Of a stretch of 64,000 nucleotides of DNA, positions 43,597 through 52,590 are shown piece after piece. The notes beneath the pieces are model-generated. The model saw only the letters and a list, made by a program, of their open reading frames with translations, searched no databases and was not told the DNA's origin. Position numbers and translations under genes: made by a program. The stretch is from Xanthomonas arboricola pv. juglandis (GTDB lineage Bacteria > Pseudomonadota > Gammaproteobacteria > Xanthomonadales > Xanthomonadaceae): assembly GCF_001013475.1 (NCBI RefSeq), contig NZ_JZEF01000003.1, forward strand, positions 248,001-312,000, written 5' to 3'. Position 1 is the stretch's first letter, and every line of letters begins with the position of its first letter.

Positions 43597-43869
43597 ATGA
43601 ATAAAACCGAATTGATCGATGGCGTTGCCGCTGCCGCTGACATCTCCAAGGCTGAGGCCGGCCGTGCTGTTGACGCGGTTGTGAGCGAAATCACCAAGGC
43701 GCTGAAGAAGGGCGATGCCGTCACCCTCGTTGGCTTTGGCACCTTCCAGGTCCGCGCGCGCGCTGAGCGTACCGGCCGCAATCCGAAGACCGGCGACAGC
43801 ATCAAGATCGCTGCTTCGATGAATCCTGCATTCAAGGCTGGCAAAGCCCTGAAGGATGCAGTAAACTAA
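43597..43869 (+). CDS. hupB: DNA-binding protein HU
   Basis: A 90-residue histone-like protein with the HU start [20 protein letters not shown], the middle [20 protein letters not shown], and the DNA-intercalating arm region [20 protein letters not shown]. It forms a dimer that bends and compacts DNA. About 210 bp separate it from lon and probably hold its own promoter. Two tRNA genes follow at once. Confidence 0.96.
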   Translation: MNKTELIDGVAAAADISKAEAGRAVDAVVSEITKALKKGDAVTLVGFGTFQVRARAERTGRNPKTGDSIKIAASMNPAFKAGKALKDAVN

Positions 43870-43880
43870 TCGACTCGCTA

Positions 43881-43955
43881 GGGTGCTTAGCTCAGCGGTA
43901 GAGCGTCTCCCTTACACGGAGAGGGTCGGGGGTTCGAAACCCTCAGCACCCACCA
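43881..43955 (+). tRNA. tRNA-Val(TAC)
   Basis: Acceptor GGGTGCT / AGCACCC, anticodon loop CTTACAC (TAC), T-arm GGGGGTTCGAAACCCTC, encoded CCA. Confidence 0.96.
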
Positions 43956-43983
43956 TTAAGCACCAGGCAAATGTTTCAAGCGC

Positions 43984-44060
43984 GGAGCGGTAGTTCAGCT
44001 GGTTAGAATGCTGGCCTGTCACGCCGGAGGTCGCGGGTTCGAGTCCCGTCCGCTCCGCCA
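43984..44060 (+). tRNA. tRNA-Asp(GTC), copy 1
   Basis: Acceptor GGAGCGG / CCGCTCC with discriminator G, anticodon loop CTGTCAC (GTC), encoded CCA. Confidence 0.96.
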
Positions 44061-44068
44061 GTTATACC

Positions 44069-44100
44069 GAAGCCCCTGAGCGATTGGGGGCTTCGTTTTC
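44069..44100 (+). terminator. Terminator after first tRNA-Asp
   Basis: GAAGCCCC / GGGGGCTTC stem followed by GTTTTC. Confidence 0.8.
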
Positions 44101-44155
44101 TCCACCGCATTCGCATTGCGGAAATGGTGGGGAAGCAGCAGTCCAAGTTTAAAGC

Positions 44156-44232
44156 GGAGCGGTAGTTCAGCTGGTTAGAATGCTGGCCTGTCACGCCGGA
44201 GGTCGCGGGTTCGAGTCCCGTCCGCTCCGCCA
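44156..44232 (+). tRNA. tRNA-Asp(GTC), copy 2
   Basis: Identical to copy 1 over the whole tRNA and a few flanking bases on each side (GC before, GTTATAC after), so it is a recent tandem duplication or is kept uniform by gene conversion. Confidence 0.96.
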
Positions 44233-44239
44233 GTTATAC

Positions 44240-44274
44240 AAAGCCCTCGGCTTCGTGCCGGGGGCTTTTTTTTT
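44240..44274 (+). terminator. Terminator after second tRNA-Asp
   Basis: AAAGCCC-T-CGGC / GCCG-G-GGGCTTT hairpin with a long T-tract of about nine bases. Confidence 0.88.
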
Positions 44275-44396
44275 GCGCCAGCGCGGCAATTGCGCGCCGA
44301 AAGCCATGCCGGATCCGGTGCGGTGCGGGATTGGGCTGGGTGCCCGGCGTCAGGCGCGTTACACTGCGCGGCTCGCCCACAGGCCGTGATTTGCCA

Positions 44397-46367
44397 ATGC
44401 TGCAGAAACTTCGCGACAAGACGTCAGGCTGGATCGCTACCGCCATCCTGGGGTTGCTGATGATTCCGTTCCTGTTCGTCATCGACAACAGCTACCTCGG
44501 CGGCATTGGCGCCAATAACGTGGCCAAGGTGCAGGCGCCACCGATGTGGTGGAAATCGGCACCGTCGTGGTGGCCGGTCTCGCTGCTGTGGCAGCACCAT
44601 GAAATCAGTACCCAGGATTTCCGCGCCCGCTTCGAGCAGGCGCGCATGCAGGAGCGGCAGCGCCAGGGCGAGAATTTCGATCCGCGCACGTTCGAATCGC
44701 GCGAAAACAAATTGCAGGTGCTCGACCAGTTGGTCGACGAGCAAGTCGTGCGTCTGGGTGCCGAAGATGCCGGCATCGTGATCGGCGATGCGACGGTGCG
44801 CGATTACATCGCCGGCATTCAGGCGTTCCAGGTCGACGGCAAATTCAGCCCCGACCAGTACCGCGCTGCACTTGCGCAGGGCACGCCGCCGCGCACGCCG
44901 GCGCAGTTCGATGCGTTGGTGCGCGACAGCTTGCAGCAGTCGGTGATTCCGCAGGCGATCGCCGAGTCGGGCTTTGCGACCAAGGCAGATTTCGAGCGCT
45001 TGCTCAAGCTGATGGGCGAAACGCGCGACGTGCAGCTGGCCATGCTGCCGCCACCGGCCGCCGATACCGCGCCGGTCAGCGATGCACAGATCAAGCAGTG
45101 GTACGACGGGCATACCCAGGATTTCCGTCAGCCGGAGACGGTGACGATCGAGTATGTCGAACTCGATGCCGCCAAGTTGCCGCCGGCAACCGCCGCTGAC
45201 GAGGCGACGCTGCGCAAGCGCTACGACGAAGAGAAAGCGCGTTTTGTCGAGCCGGATCAGCGTCTGGCATCGCACATCCTGATCGCCGCCGGTAGCGATC
45301 CTGCCGCGCAGAAAGCCGCCGAGGAAAAAGCGGCCAAGCTGGCTGCGGAAGCCAAGCAGCCGGGCGCCGATTTCGCCGCGTTGGCCAAGGCCAATTCGCA
45401 GGACCCCGGTTCCAAGGGCGCTGGTGGCGATCTCGGGTGGGTCGAGAAGGGCACGATGGTCAAGCCGTTCGAAGATGCCTTGTTCTCGATGAAGGCTGGC
45501 GAGGTGGTCGGCCCGATCAAGAGCGAGTTCGGTTACCACGTGATCCAGCTGCGCGAGGTCAAGGGCGGCCAGGGCAAGTCGTTCGAGCAGGTGCGCGATC
45601 AGCTCGCCGCCGAGCAGCTCAAGGCCGATGCCGACAAGGCGTTTACGGATGTGAGCGGCAAGCTGGTGGATCAGGTCTACAAGAATCCCACCGCGCTGGA
45701 GCCGGCAGCCAAGCAGGTCGGTCTGCCGGTGCAGACGCTGGGCCCGTTCTCGCGCGCCGATGCCAGCGGTATCGCGGCCAATCCGGCGGTGCTGCGTTCG
45801 GCATTCTCCGAAACGCTGGTGCAGGACGGCACGGTGAGCGATCCGATCACCATCGGGCCGAACCACAGCGTGGTGTTGCGTGTGACCAACCACACCGCCG
45901 AGGCGGCCCTGCCGTTGGACAAGGTGCGCGAGAAGGTAATCGCCGCCGTCCGCGCGGACCGCAGCGAGAAGGCCGCCGCGGCCGCTGCCGACGCATTGCT
46001 GGCACGTGTACGGAAAGGCGAGACCCTGCAGGCGCTGGCCGCCAGCGAGAAGTTGCAGGTGCAGCCGATCCCGGGCTTGCCGCGCACCGCGCCGATTCCG
46101 ACGCCGGCGGCAAACCGCGCCATCTTCAGCGCGCTGCGTCCGACCGAAGGCAAGCCGTCGGTGGGCAAGGTGGAGCTGGATGGCGGACGCTTTGCGGTGT
46201 TCGTCATCAGCAAGGCGACTCCGGGCGATCTGAAGCAGATGCCGGCCGAGCAGCAGACCATGCTGCGCGAGCAGCTGAGCCAGATCGACGGCAACAACGC
46301 GGCACAGGCGTACGTCAAGGAAATGCGCAAGCGCTACAAGATCCAGATCGAAGAGGCGCAGCTGTAA
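44397..46367 (+). CDS. ppiD: Peptidyl-prolyl isomerase PpiD (SurA N-like/parvulin)
   Basis: A 656-residue inner-membrane-anchored periplasmic folding factor. One N-terminal helix (GWIATAILGLLMIPFLFVID) anchors it. The SurA-like chaperone region follows (QVLDQLVDEQVVRLGAEDAG), then a parvulin PPIase domain at about residues 285-390 (ASHILIAAGSDPAAQKAAEE through GGDLGWVEKGTMVKPFEDAL and SEFGYHVIQLREVKGG). It binds unfolded proteins leaving the Sec translocon. The start MLQKLRDKTSGW is chosen because it gives the usual short cytoplasmic N-terminus. Confidence 0.95.
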   Translation: MLQKLRDKTSGWIATAILGLLMIPFLFVIDNSYLGGIGANNVAKVQAPPMWWKSAPSWWPVSLLWQHHEISTQDFRARFEQARMQERQRQGENFDPRTFESRENKLQVLDQLVDEQVVRLGAEDAGIVIGDATVRDYIAGIQAFQVDGKFSPDQYRAALAQGTPPRTPAQFDALVRDSLQQSVIPQAIAESGFATKADFERLLKLMGETRDVQLAMLPPPAADTAPVSDAQIKQWYDGHTQDFRQPETVTIEYVELDAAKLPPATAADEATLRKRYDEEKARFVEPDQRLASHILIAAGSDPAAQKAAEEKAAKLAAEAKQPGADFAALAKANSQDPGSKGAGGDLGWVEKGTMVKPFEDALFSMKAGEVVGPIKSEFGYHVIQLREVKGGQGKSFEQVRDQLAAEQLKADADKAFTDVSGKLVDQVYKNPTALEPAAKQVGLPVQTLGPFSRADASGIAANPAVLRSAFSETLVQDGTVSDPITIGPNHSVVLRVTNHTAEAALPLDKVREKVIAAVRADRSEKAAAAAADALLARVRKGETLQALAASEKLQVQPIPGLPRTAPIPTPAANRAIFSALRPTEGKPSVGKVELDGGRFAVFVISKATPGDLKQMPAEQQTMLREQLSQIDGNNAAQAYVKEMRKRYKIQIEEAQL

Positions 46368-46394
46368 CCGCTGCTGTTCGACTGGTGGAGAAAG

Positions 46395-46420
46395 AGCCCG
46401 GGAAACCGGGCTTTTTCTTT
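46395..46420 (+). terminator. Terminator after ppiD
   Basis: AGCCCGG-GAAA-CCGGGCT with TTTTCTTT. Confidence 0.92.
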
Positions 46421-47042
46421 GGCCGATGCCGTGGGCAGGTGCCAGTGTTCGTGTGGAGTATCCCGCCGCTGGCGCTGCGGCGAGTCTGTGGTTGCGTGGG
46501 CCAGGCACTGGATTCCCGCAGCAACTGGCTAAGTCACTGCGATGGCCCGCCGCAACTGATCTGACGTCGTGCGCATTGCCATCCGTTGGAGACAGGTCTG
46601 CGGGGTTGCGGATTTCGCGCGTCATGGTTGCAGGCGTGCGGTCGCAAAGACGTGCGTCATTTAGCGCGCTGATCTGCCAGGCCAATCTGCCAGGCCAGAA
46701 AAGCCAGTGTCGGGTTGCGCGTTTGGTGCGCCTACGGGTGGCTACATGGCGGTTGGCGGCAGGCGCTGCAGGCGCGCTCGATCAACTGCGATGTCGGTCG
46801 GCTTGCAGTGATAGCGGGTTAATCGGCTGCGAGTACGTCCGTTCCCGACTCCACATAGGTTTCCGATTCCGTATGGCATCGCTGCAGCGGCGCAGGCAAA
46901 GGGGAAATGTCAGGCGCTCTCTTCGCATCCGACCGTCGCTTGCGCAGCGCGGTGCTCAACTTCCCCATGCGCAACATCGGCGAAAAGCATGCCGCTGCAG
47001 TGTCAGCGGCGCCGGAACGGCGCCGGAGGCAGGCGGCTTAGG
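46421..47042. other. Gene-free interval between ppiD and mltD
   Basis: About 620 bp between convergent genes. Open frames exist on both strands but none has a plausible start, ribosome-binding site or protein-like sequence. A short direct repeat ATCTGCCAGGCCA occurs twice around 46671-46697. No RNA gene is recognised. Confidence 0.5.
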
Positions 47043-48227
47043 TCAGGGTGTGTCTTCGAACGACAACACCATGCCGGGCTTCAGCACGGCGCGCTTGTCC
47101 AGGCCATTGCTGGTCAGCAGTGTCGTGACGGTCACGCCATAGCGGCGTGCGATGGCCCAGGCGGATTCGCCGTTGCGCACCGTATGCGTGGTGCGCGCTT
47201 GTGGCCTGGATGCCCTCGTCGCCGCGGCGGCAACGACCGTGGGAGCGGCAGCGTTGTTGTCGGCGTTACTGTCTGTTTCGGCGGCCGCGACCAAGGCGCC
47301 TGTTGCACCTGGTTGCGCAGGTGCGATCGGGGCGAGCACATGCACGCCACGCGGTGCGGCGCGAGCGCTGGCCAGCGCCGGATTCAGCCGGGCCAGCAGT
47401 TGCGGCTCGATGTCGCGTTGTCCGGCAAAGGCGTTGAGGCTGGTGCCGGCCGGCAATGCATGTTCGGTGAGTACCGGTACCGGGCGGTCGAGCGAGGTCA
47501 ACAGATTGCCTTGCTGCTGCGCATGGTCCAGCACACAGGCCAGCGCGTGCAGCTTTTCCACGTACTCATAGGTGACCTTGGACATGCCGGGCAATTCGGA
47601 CGGGCGAGCATTCTGCGCGTTCATGCCGGCCGAGCGCATGGCCTGCAGCACGCGATACTCGCCCGCGTTATAGGCCATCAGCGCCAGGCGCCAATCGCCG
47701 CCGAACATGCCATACAACGTCTTGAGATAACGCACCGCCGCCGTAGTGGAATCCACTGCCGAGAGGCGGCCGTCATATTGCGCGCCAACCGGCACATGGT
47801 GGTTGCGCGCAGTGGTGGCGATGAACTGCCAGAGGCCGGCGGGACCGCTGCCGTTGCGGGCGCCCGGGCGATAACCGCTTTCGACGAACGGAATCAGCGC
47901 AAATTCGGTCGGCATGTCGGCTTCGCGCAATTCATCGACCACGTAGCCGAACAGCGGCAAGACATCCTGTGCGTCGTCCGCCAGGCGGGCCGGCGCGCGC
48001 GAAAAATGTTGTTCCCAGCGCGTATCGCTATGCTCGCTGTCGCAGCCGGGATCGGCGCGACCGTCCAGGAACGACGAAAAGATCTCCCGACCATTGCGCA
48101 CCTCGGGTGTGGCGGTCTGGGCGATCGAGCTCTCTGCGGGTTTGGGGCGGCTTGCGTCGTTGGACGATGCGGCTGCGGGTGCGATGACCGCCGATGCGGT
48201 CAGCACTGCCAGAAGCAGGCGCCTCAT
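47043..48227 (-). CDS. mltD: Membrane-bound lytic murein transglycosylase D
   Basis: A 394-residue periplasmic enzyme that cleaves peptidoglycan between MurNAc and GlcNAc, forming 1,6-anhydro ends. It has a signal peptide (MRRLLLAVLTASAVIAPAAA) and lacks an obvious lipobox, unlike E. coli MltD. The SLT catalytic domain reads FALIPFVESGYRPGARNGSG, PAGLWQFIATTARNHHVPVG and LALMAYNAGEYRVLQAM, with the catalytic Glu in FVESGY. One LysM domain is at the C-terminus (HTVRNGESAWAIARRYGVTV). It overlaps gloB by four bases, so the two are co-transcribed. Confidence 0.92.
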   Translation of the reverse strand: MRRLLLAVLTASAVIAPAAASSNDASRPKPAESSIAQTATPEVRNGREIFSSFLDGRADPGCDSEHSDTRWEQHFSRAPARLADDAQDVLPLFGYVVDELREADMPTEFALIPFVESGYRPGARNGSGPAGLWQFIATTARNHHVPVGAQYDGRLSAVDSTTAAVRYLKTLYGMFGGDWRLALMAYNAGEYRVLQAMRSAGMNAQNARPSELPGMSKVTYEYVEKLHALACVLDHAQQQGNLLTSLDRPVPVLTEHALPAGTSLNAFAGQRDIEPQLLARLNPALASARAAPRGVHVLAPIAPAQPGATGALVAAAETDSNADNNAAAPTVVAAAATRASRPQARTTHTVRNGESAWAIARRYGVTVTTLLTSNGLDKRAVLKPGMVLSFEDTP

Positions 48228-48991
48228 GCGCGAAATTCGTCTTTCCAGCGCCGAAGTTCGGCGAAAACGTCAACTTCAGAGGAAGGTGCGCCGGCTGCGC
48301 GCGATGCTACGGCGGCGCGGATTTCAGGACTGCTGGTACGTAGGAACGGATTGGTGGCCAGTTCACTCTTGAGCGAAATCGGCAGGGTAGGACGGGCTGC
48401 ATGACGCATGGCCTGGGCTTCCTGTTGACGGCGCTGCAAGGCAGCGTTGGTGGGATCGACGTGCAACGCAAAGGCCGCGTTGGCCAAGGTGTATTCGTGG
48501 CCGCAACACACGAGCGTTTCGCCAGGCAGGGAGGCCAGGCACTGCAAGGAGTCGAACATCTGAGGAGCGGTACCTTCGAACATCCGCCCACAGCCTAGGC
48601 TGAACAGGGTATCTCCGCTGAATAGATGGCGGTCGGTGACGAAGGCGAGGTGGCTGCGGGTATGGCCCGGCACTTCCAGCACATCGAAATGGATGCCAAG
48701 CAGGCTCAAGCGCTCGCCCTGGCCCACGCGGCGGGCATCTGTGGGGATGCGTTCGTCGGCAGGTCCGTATAGCGCAAGGTCCGGCCAACGCTGCTGCAGC
48801 GCCGCCACGCCGCCGATGTGGTCGGCATGGTGGTGGGTCAGCAGGACGGCGCTGGGACTGAAGCCTTCGCGCTCTGCGGCGGCGAACACCGGCTCGGCCT
48901 GGCCGGGATCGACGATGACTGCGCGGCCATCGGTGGCGACCAGCGCCCAGATGTAGTTGTCGTCGAATGCGGGCAGTGCAGTCAGTCGCAT
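48224..48991 (-). CDS. gloB: Hydroxyacylglutathione hydrolase (glyoxalase II)
   Basis: A 255-residue metallo-beta-lactamase-fold enzyme that hydrolyses S-lactoylglutathione to lactate and glutathione, the last step of methylglyoxal detoxification. The metal motif THHHADHIGGVAAL is complete, further ligands lie in VPGHTRSHLAFVTDRHLFSG and CGHEYTLANAAFALHVDP, and the C-terminal glutathione-binding region is present. The start MRLTALPAFDDNYIWALVAT matches orthologues. It is divergent from the methyltransferase gene, with only 12 bp between start codons, so their promoters must overlap. Confidence 0.96.
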   Translation of the reverse strand: MRLTALPAFDDNYIWALVATDGRAVIVDPGQAEPVFAAAEREGFSPSAVLLTHHHADHIGGVAALQQRWPDLALYGPADERIPTDARRVGQGERLSLLGIHFDVLEVPGHTRSHLAFVTDRHLFSGDTLFSLGCGRMFEGTAPQMFDSLQCLASLPGETLVCCGHEYTLANAAFALHVDPTNAALQRRQQEAQAMRHAARPTLPISLKSELATNPFLRTSSPEIRAAVASRAAGAPSSEVDVFAELRRWKDEFRA

Positions 48992-49003
48992 AGAATTGGG
49001 ACC

Positions 49004-49660
49004 ATGCCTGCCACGCCATTCTCCCGTCAAGCTGGCGTCTCATCCTGGTTTGAAACAGGTGCAGGGCGCAGCCTGCTCCAGTTGGAGCGCCGATTGGCGC
49101 TTGCGGCGCTGCAGACGCGTCCGTCGCAGCCCTGGCTGTGGCTGACGCCCACTCCCGAGCTGCCGCCACGCGAGCTCCTGCAGGGGCGAGGGCTGCGGCT
49201 GCATCGCAGCGCTGGCCGCTTTGCGGGCGACGCGCGCTGCGCCATGCCGTTTCCGTTGCCGACCGAAAGCCTGCAGGCCATCGTGGTGCAGCATGCGGTG
49301 GTGGGCGGCGCGGCGGAATTCCTGGCCGAATGCGAGCGGCTGCTGATGCCGGGCGGCCGGCTATGGCTGTTCACGCTCAATCCGCTGAGCCCGTACCGCT
49401 TCCGCTGGGCGCGGCGTGGTCCGGTGGCGTTGCGGCCGGATCGCTGGCGGCTGCTGGCGCAGCGTGCGGGGCTGCAATGCGTTCAGACCGAGCGCTACCT
49501 GGGGCCGATCTGGCGCACCGGGCGTGGCGCCACCGGCGCCGATCGCGCACCCTGGCGTGCGGTCTATCTGCTCGAAGTGGAAAAGCGCGCTGCCGCTTCG
49601 ATCGGGCCGACCCCGATCGCGATGCCCTCGCGCTGGCCGCAGCCTGTAGCCACGATCTGA
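49004..49660 (+). CDS. SAM-dependent methyltransferase domain protein
   Basis: A 218-residue protein in the place where many gammaproteobacteria carry a class I methyltransferase between gloB and rnhA. The C-terminal half has the late Rossmann strands (SLQAIVVQHAVVGGAAEFLA, CERLLMPGGRLWLFTLNPLS), but the glycine-rich SAM-binding motif I is weak or absent at the N-terminus. It may bind SAM poorly or have changed function. It starts divergently from gloB and runs into rnhA 31 bp downstream. Confidence 0.75.
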   Translation: MPATPFSRQAGVSSWFETGAGRSLLQLERRLALAALQTRPSQPWLWLTPTPELPPRELLQGRGLRLHRSAGRFAGDARCAMPFPLPTESLQAIVVQHAVVGGAAEFLAECERLLMPGGRLWLFTLNPLSPYRFRWARRGPVALRPDRWRLLAQRAGLQCVQTERYLGPIWRTGRGATGADRAPWRAVYLLEVEKRAAASIGPTPIAMPSRWPQPVATI

Positions 49661-49691
49661 CGATTGACCACTTTCCAAACACCAGAAGCCG

Positions 49692-50144
49692 ATGAAATCC
49701 ATTGAAGTGCATACCGACGGCTCCTGCCTCGGCAATCCCGGGCCGGGCGGTTGGGCGGCCCTGTTGCGTTACAACGGCCGCGAGAAGGAATTGTCCGGCG
49801 GCGAAGCGACATCCACCAACAACCGCATGGAGTTGATGGCGGCGATCATGGCGCTGGAAACGCTCACCGAGCCGTGCCAGATCGTGCTGCATACCGACTC
49901 GCAATACGTGCGCCAGGGCATTACCGAGTGGATGTCCGGCTGGGTGCGCCGCGGTTGGAAAACCGCTGGCGGCGACCCGGTCAAGAACCGTGAACTGTGG
50001 GAGCGCCTGCATGCGGCCACGCAACGCCACAGCATCGATTGGCGTTGGGTGAAAGGCCACAATGGTGACCCGGACAACGAGCGCGTCGACGTGCTCGCCC
50101 GCAATCAGGCCATCGCCCAGCGCGGTGGCAGCGCAACCGCGTAA
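49692..50144 (+). CDS. rnhA: Ribonuclease HI
   Basis: A 150-residue endonuclease that cuts RNA in RNA-DNA hybrids. The four catalytic acids are visible: Asp in [20 protein letters not shown], Glu in [17 protein letters not shown]-like [18 protein letters not shown], Asp in [20 protein letters not shown], and Asp in [12 protein letters not shown]. The basic handle [20 protein letters not shown] is present. It is followed by dnaQ after 19 bp, as in many gammaproteobacteria. Confidence 0.97.
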   Translation: MKSIEVHTDGSCLGNPGPGGWAALLRYNGREKELSGGEATSTNNRMELMAAIMALETLTEPCQIVLHTDSQYVRQGITEWMSGWVRRGWKTAGGDPVKNRELWERLHAATQRHSIDWRWVKGHNGDPDNERVDVLARNQAIAQRGGSATA

Positions 50145-50163
50145 GCAATCAGCAAGAGGATTC

Positions 50164-50898
50164 ATGCGTCAGATCATTCTCGATACCGAAACCACCGGCC
50201 TGGAATGGCGCAAGGGCAACCGCGTCGTCGAAATCGGTGCGGTGGAGCTGCTGGAGCGGCGCCCGAGCGGCAACAACTTCCATCGCTACCTGAAGCCCGA
50301 TTGCGATTTCGAGCCGGGTGCGCAGGAAGTGACGGGGTTGACCCTGGAGTTCCTGGCCGACAAGCCGCTGTTTGCCGATGTGGTCGAGGAGTTCCTGGCC
50401 TACATCGACGGCGCGGAGCTGATCATCCACAACGCCGCGTTCGATCTGGGCTTCCTGGACAACGAGCTGTCGCTGCTGGGCGACAACTACGGCCGTATCG
50501 TCGAGCGCGCCACCGTGGTGGATACCCTGATGATGGCGCGCGAGCGCTATCCGGGGCAGCGCAACTCGCTGGATGCCTTGTGCAAGCGCCTGGGCGTGGA
50601 CAACTCGCATCGCCAGTTGCATGGCGCCTTGCTCGATGCGCAGATCCTGGCCGATGTGTACATCGCGCTGACCTCGGGCCAGGAAGAAATTGGCTTTGCC
50701 AGCGCCGATACCGGCCAGCGCAGCGAGCATGGCGAGGGCATGATCACCTTCGATCCGGCGCTGCTGTTGCCGCGCGCACGGGTGGTGGTGACCGCGTCGG
50801 AGTCGCAGGCGCACGAGGCGCGCCTGGCGCACCTGCGCAAGAAGGCCGGGCGCGCGTTGTGGGATGCGCCGGTCGAAGAGGTGGCTGCTGCCGGGTAG
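50164..50898 (+). CDS. dnaQ: DNA polymerase III epsilon subunit (proofreading exonuclease)
   Basis: A 244-residue DEDDh exonuclease. Exo I is QIILDTETTGLEWRKGNRVV, exo II is LIIHNAAFDLGFLDNELSLL and exo III epsilon is HRQLHGALLDAQILADVYIA with the catalytic His-x4-Asp. The C-terminal region that binds the alpha subunit follows. It corrects replication errors in the core polymerase. The ATG at 50164 has AAGAGG upstream. Confidence 0.97.
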   Translation: MRQIILDTETTGLEWRKGNRVVEIGAVELLERRPSGNNFHRYLKPDCDFEPGAQEVTGLTLEFLADKPLFADVVEEFLAYIDGAELIIHNAAFDLGFLDNELSLLGDNYGRIVERATVVDTLMMARERYPGQRNSLDALCKRLGVDNSHRQLHGALLDAQILADVYIALTSGQEEIGFASADTGQRSEHGEGMITFDPALLLPRARVVVTASESQAHEARLAHLRKKAGRALWDAPVEEVAAAG

Positions 50899-51498
50899 TG
50901 CGGCTTTTGGCAACTGGTGTCCTGCTGTCGTGCGGCGTGGCGATGTGGTGGGAGTGCAGTGCGTAGTTGGTGCCCGGCGAGGCCGCGAATTGCGCGCCCG
51001 GAGTAGCTACCGCGCGGGTTCGATGCCCGAGCTTGGCTCTGCCAACAAAACGATGTCTCTCTGGTCTAGTGCGGAGCGGGATGATGTTGCTCTTCGCTGC
51101 AGGCTGGTGATCTGCGGCCTGGCTGCAGGGCCCTTGCCCGCCCACCATCGCGGGACACGCCGCAAGTACGTCCCTGTAGGCTCTTACGCGGCATCCATGC
51201 CGCGTAAGGTCCCGCGACGGTGGGCGGGCAAGGACCTGTCGAGATGGTCGGAGTGCATGGTGTTCAACCAGGTAGCCGACTCACGCTCTGGTGCACTGCT
51301 CTCGACGGTTCCGGGATCCTTGGCGGCCTGGATGCTGCCAGCGAGTCCTTAGGGCTAGATTTACGGCGTGACCCGCAGGCAGTGAGGACATCGCGCCCTC
51401 GACCGACCAGGCGCTTGTCTGCCTTCAACCAGATGCGGGCCAACAACACCCTTGCGCTCACCGCCAGCCGGGCACTCGCTAGGTCTTGTTGGCCGCTT
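50899..51498. other. Gene-free interval between dnaQ and the PP2C gene
   Basis: About 600 bp between convergent genes. Open frames are present but without credible starts or protein-like sequence. The main feature is the long inverted repeat at 51133-51232. Confidence 0.5.
51133..51232. repeat. Long inverted repeat (nested hairpin)
   Basis: Outer arms of 24 bp at 51133-51156 and 51209-51232 (starting CTTGCCCGCCCACC) differ at one position. An inner hairpin CTTACGCGGCAT / ATGCCGCGTAAG lies within. The whole 100-bp unit looks like a dispersed palindromic element or miniature inverted-repeat element. Confidence 0.75.
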
Positions 51499-52203
51499 TC
51501 AGTAGCTGCGCACCAGGATCGCGGTGATGTTGTCCGATCCACCGCCATCGAGTGCGGCGGCGACCAGGCATTCGACACATTCCTGTGCGCTGCAATCGGC
51601 TTGCGACAGGGTCGCGGCGATCGCGGCATCGTCGACTTCTTCGGTGAGGCCGTCGCTGCACAGCAGCAGCTGCATGCCGGATTTGAGCTCGCCCTGCATG
51701 GTGGCGACATTGAGGTGGACCGGATCGGTGACGCCCAGCGCCTGGGTCACCACATTGCGATGCGGATGCGCGCGCGCCTGTTCGCTGGTCAGCGTGCCCT
51801 GGGCGATCAGTTCCTGCACATAGCTATGGTCCTGGCTCAGCTGCGCCAGCCGGCCGTCGCGCCACAGGTAGGCGCGACTGTCGCCGACCCAGGCCACTTC
51901 GAAGCGCTGGCCCAGTACGCGCGCGGCGACGACGGTAGTGCCCATCGGCAAGGTGTCGTTGCAGCGGCGCGAGGTCTTGATGATCTCTTCGTCGGCGATG
52001 CGTACCGCCTGGGCCAGCGGGGTGCCGGCGCGCACCTCGCGCACGATGGTTTCGCGCGCCAGGGCGCTGGCCACTTCGCCGCAGGCATGCCCGCCCATGC
52101 CATCGGCCACCAGCCACAGCCCCAGCTCGCTGTCGCCGTAGTACGTGTCCTCGTTGAGGTCACGGCGCAGGCCGACATGGGTAAGGTGTCCGAATTCGAG
52201 CAT
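51499..52203 (-). CDS. PP2C-family Ser/Thr protein phosphatase (Stp1-like)
   Basis: A 234-residue soluble phosphatase with the eleven-motif PP2C layout: RRDLNEDTYY, GLWLVADGMGGHACGEVASA, TTVVAARVLGQRFEVAWVGD, SRAYLWRDGRLAQLSQDHSY, LLLCSDGLTEEVDDAAIAAT and GGGSDNITAILV. The metal-binding aspartates are all present. Similar proteins counteract Hanks-type kinases or act with FHA proteins in type VI secretion; no kinase is adjacent here. The start MLEFGHLTHVGLRRDL is preferred over upstream in-frame codons. Confidence 0.92.
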   Translation of the reverse strand: MLEFGHLTHVGLRRDLNEDTYYGDSELGLWLVADGMGGHACGEVASALARETIVREVRAGTPLAQAVRIADEEIIKTSRRCNDTLPMGTTVVAARVLGQRFEVAWVGDSRAYLWRDGRLAQLSQDHSYVQELIAQGTLTSEQARAHPHRNVVTQALGVTDPVHLNVATMQGELKSGMQLLLCSDGLTEEVDDAAIAATLSQADCSAQECVECLVAAALDGGGSDNITAILVRSY

Positions 52204-52400
52204 GGGGGCGGGTCGCCAAGGAAGGAGGTGCGTGACCATCATCGCGGCGCGGCCGGCCCGCAGCAACACGCCGATCGCCGATGCCGCAGGGCGGGTTCAC
52301 GCCCGGACCTTCGATCGTGCCGGCGATGCCGGCCCGGGCCGCTTGTGGCTGGGCGCCGGTGCCCGTATGATGCACGGCCCCAGGACACTGGGGACCATCT

Positions 52401-52491
52401 GGAGAGGTGGCAGAGCGGTTGAATGTACCTGACTCGAAATCAGGCAGGCGTTTATAGCGCCTCGGGGGTTCGAATCCCCCCCTCTCCGCCA
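52401..52491 (+). tRNA. tRNA-Ser(CGA)
   Basis: Class II tRNA: acceptor GGAGAGG / CCTCTCC with G73, anticodon loop CTCGAAA (CGA), long variable arm (GCAGGCGTTTATAGCGCCTC), encoded CCA. Confidence 0.96.
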
Positions 52492-52501
52492 GATTCGCAT
52501 C

Positions 52502-52526
52502 AGCCCCCGCAAGGGGGCTTTTGTTT
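52502..52526 (+). terminator. Terminator after tRNA-Ser
   Basis: AGCCCCC-GCAA-GGGGGCT stem then TTTGTTT. Confidence 0.88.
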
Positions 52527-52590
52527 ATGTGTCGCCGCCGCGCGCTGCTGCGCTGGCTACAATCCGCCCGATATCCGTTGGAGGCCTGTC

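Noticed and set aside
46426-47142. 238-codon plus-strand frame after ppiD
   Set aside because: No ribosome-binding site, begins inside the terminator region, overlaps the end of mltD, and has random Arg-rich composition.
50864-51352. Open frames in the dnaQ-PP2C gap
   Set aside because: They run through the 100-bp inverted repeat and overlap dnaQ; no coding character.
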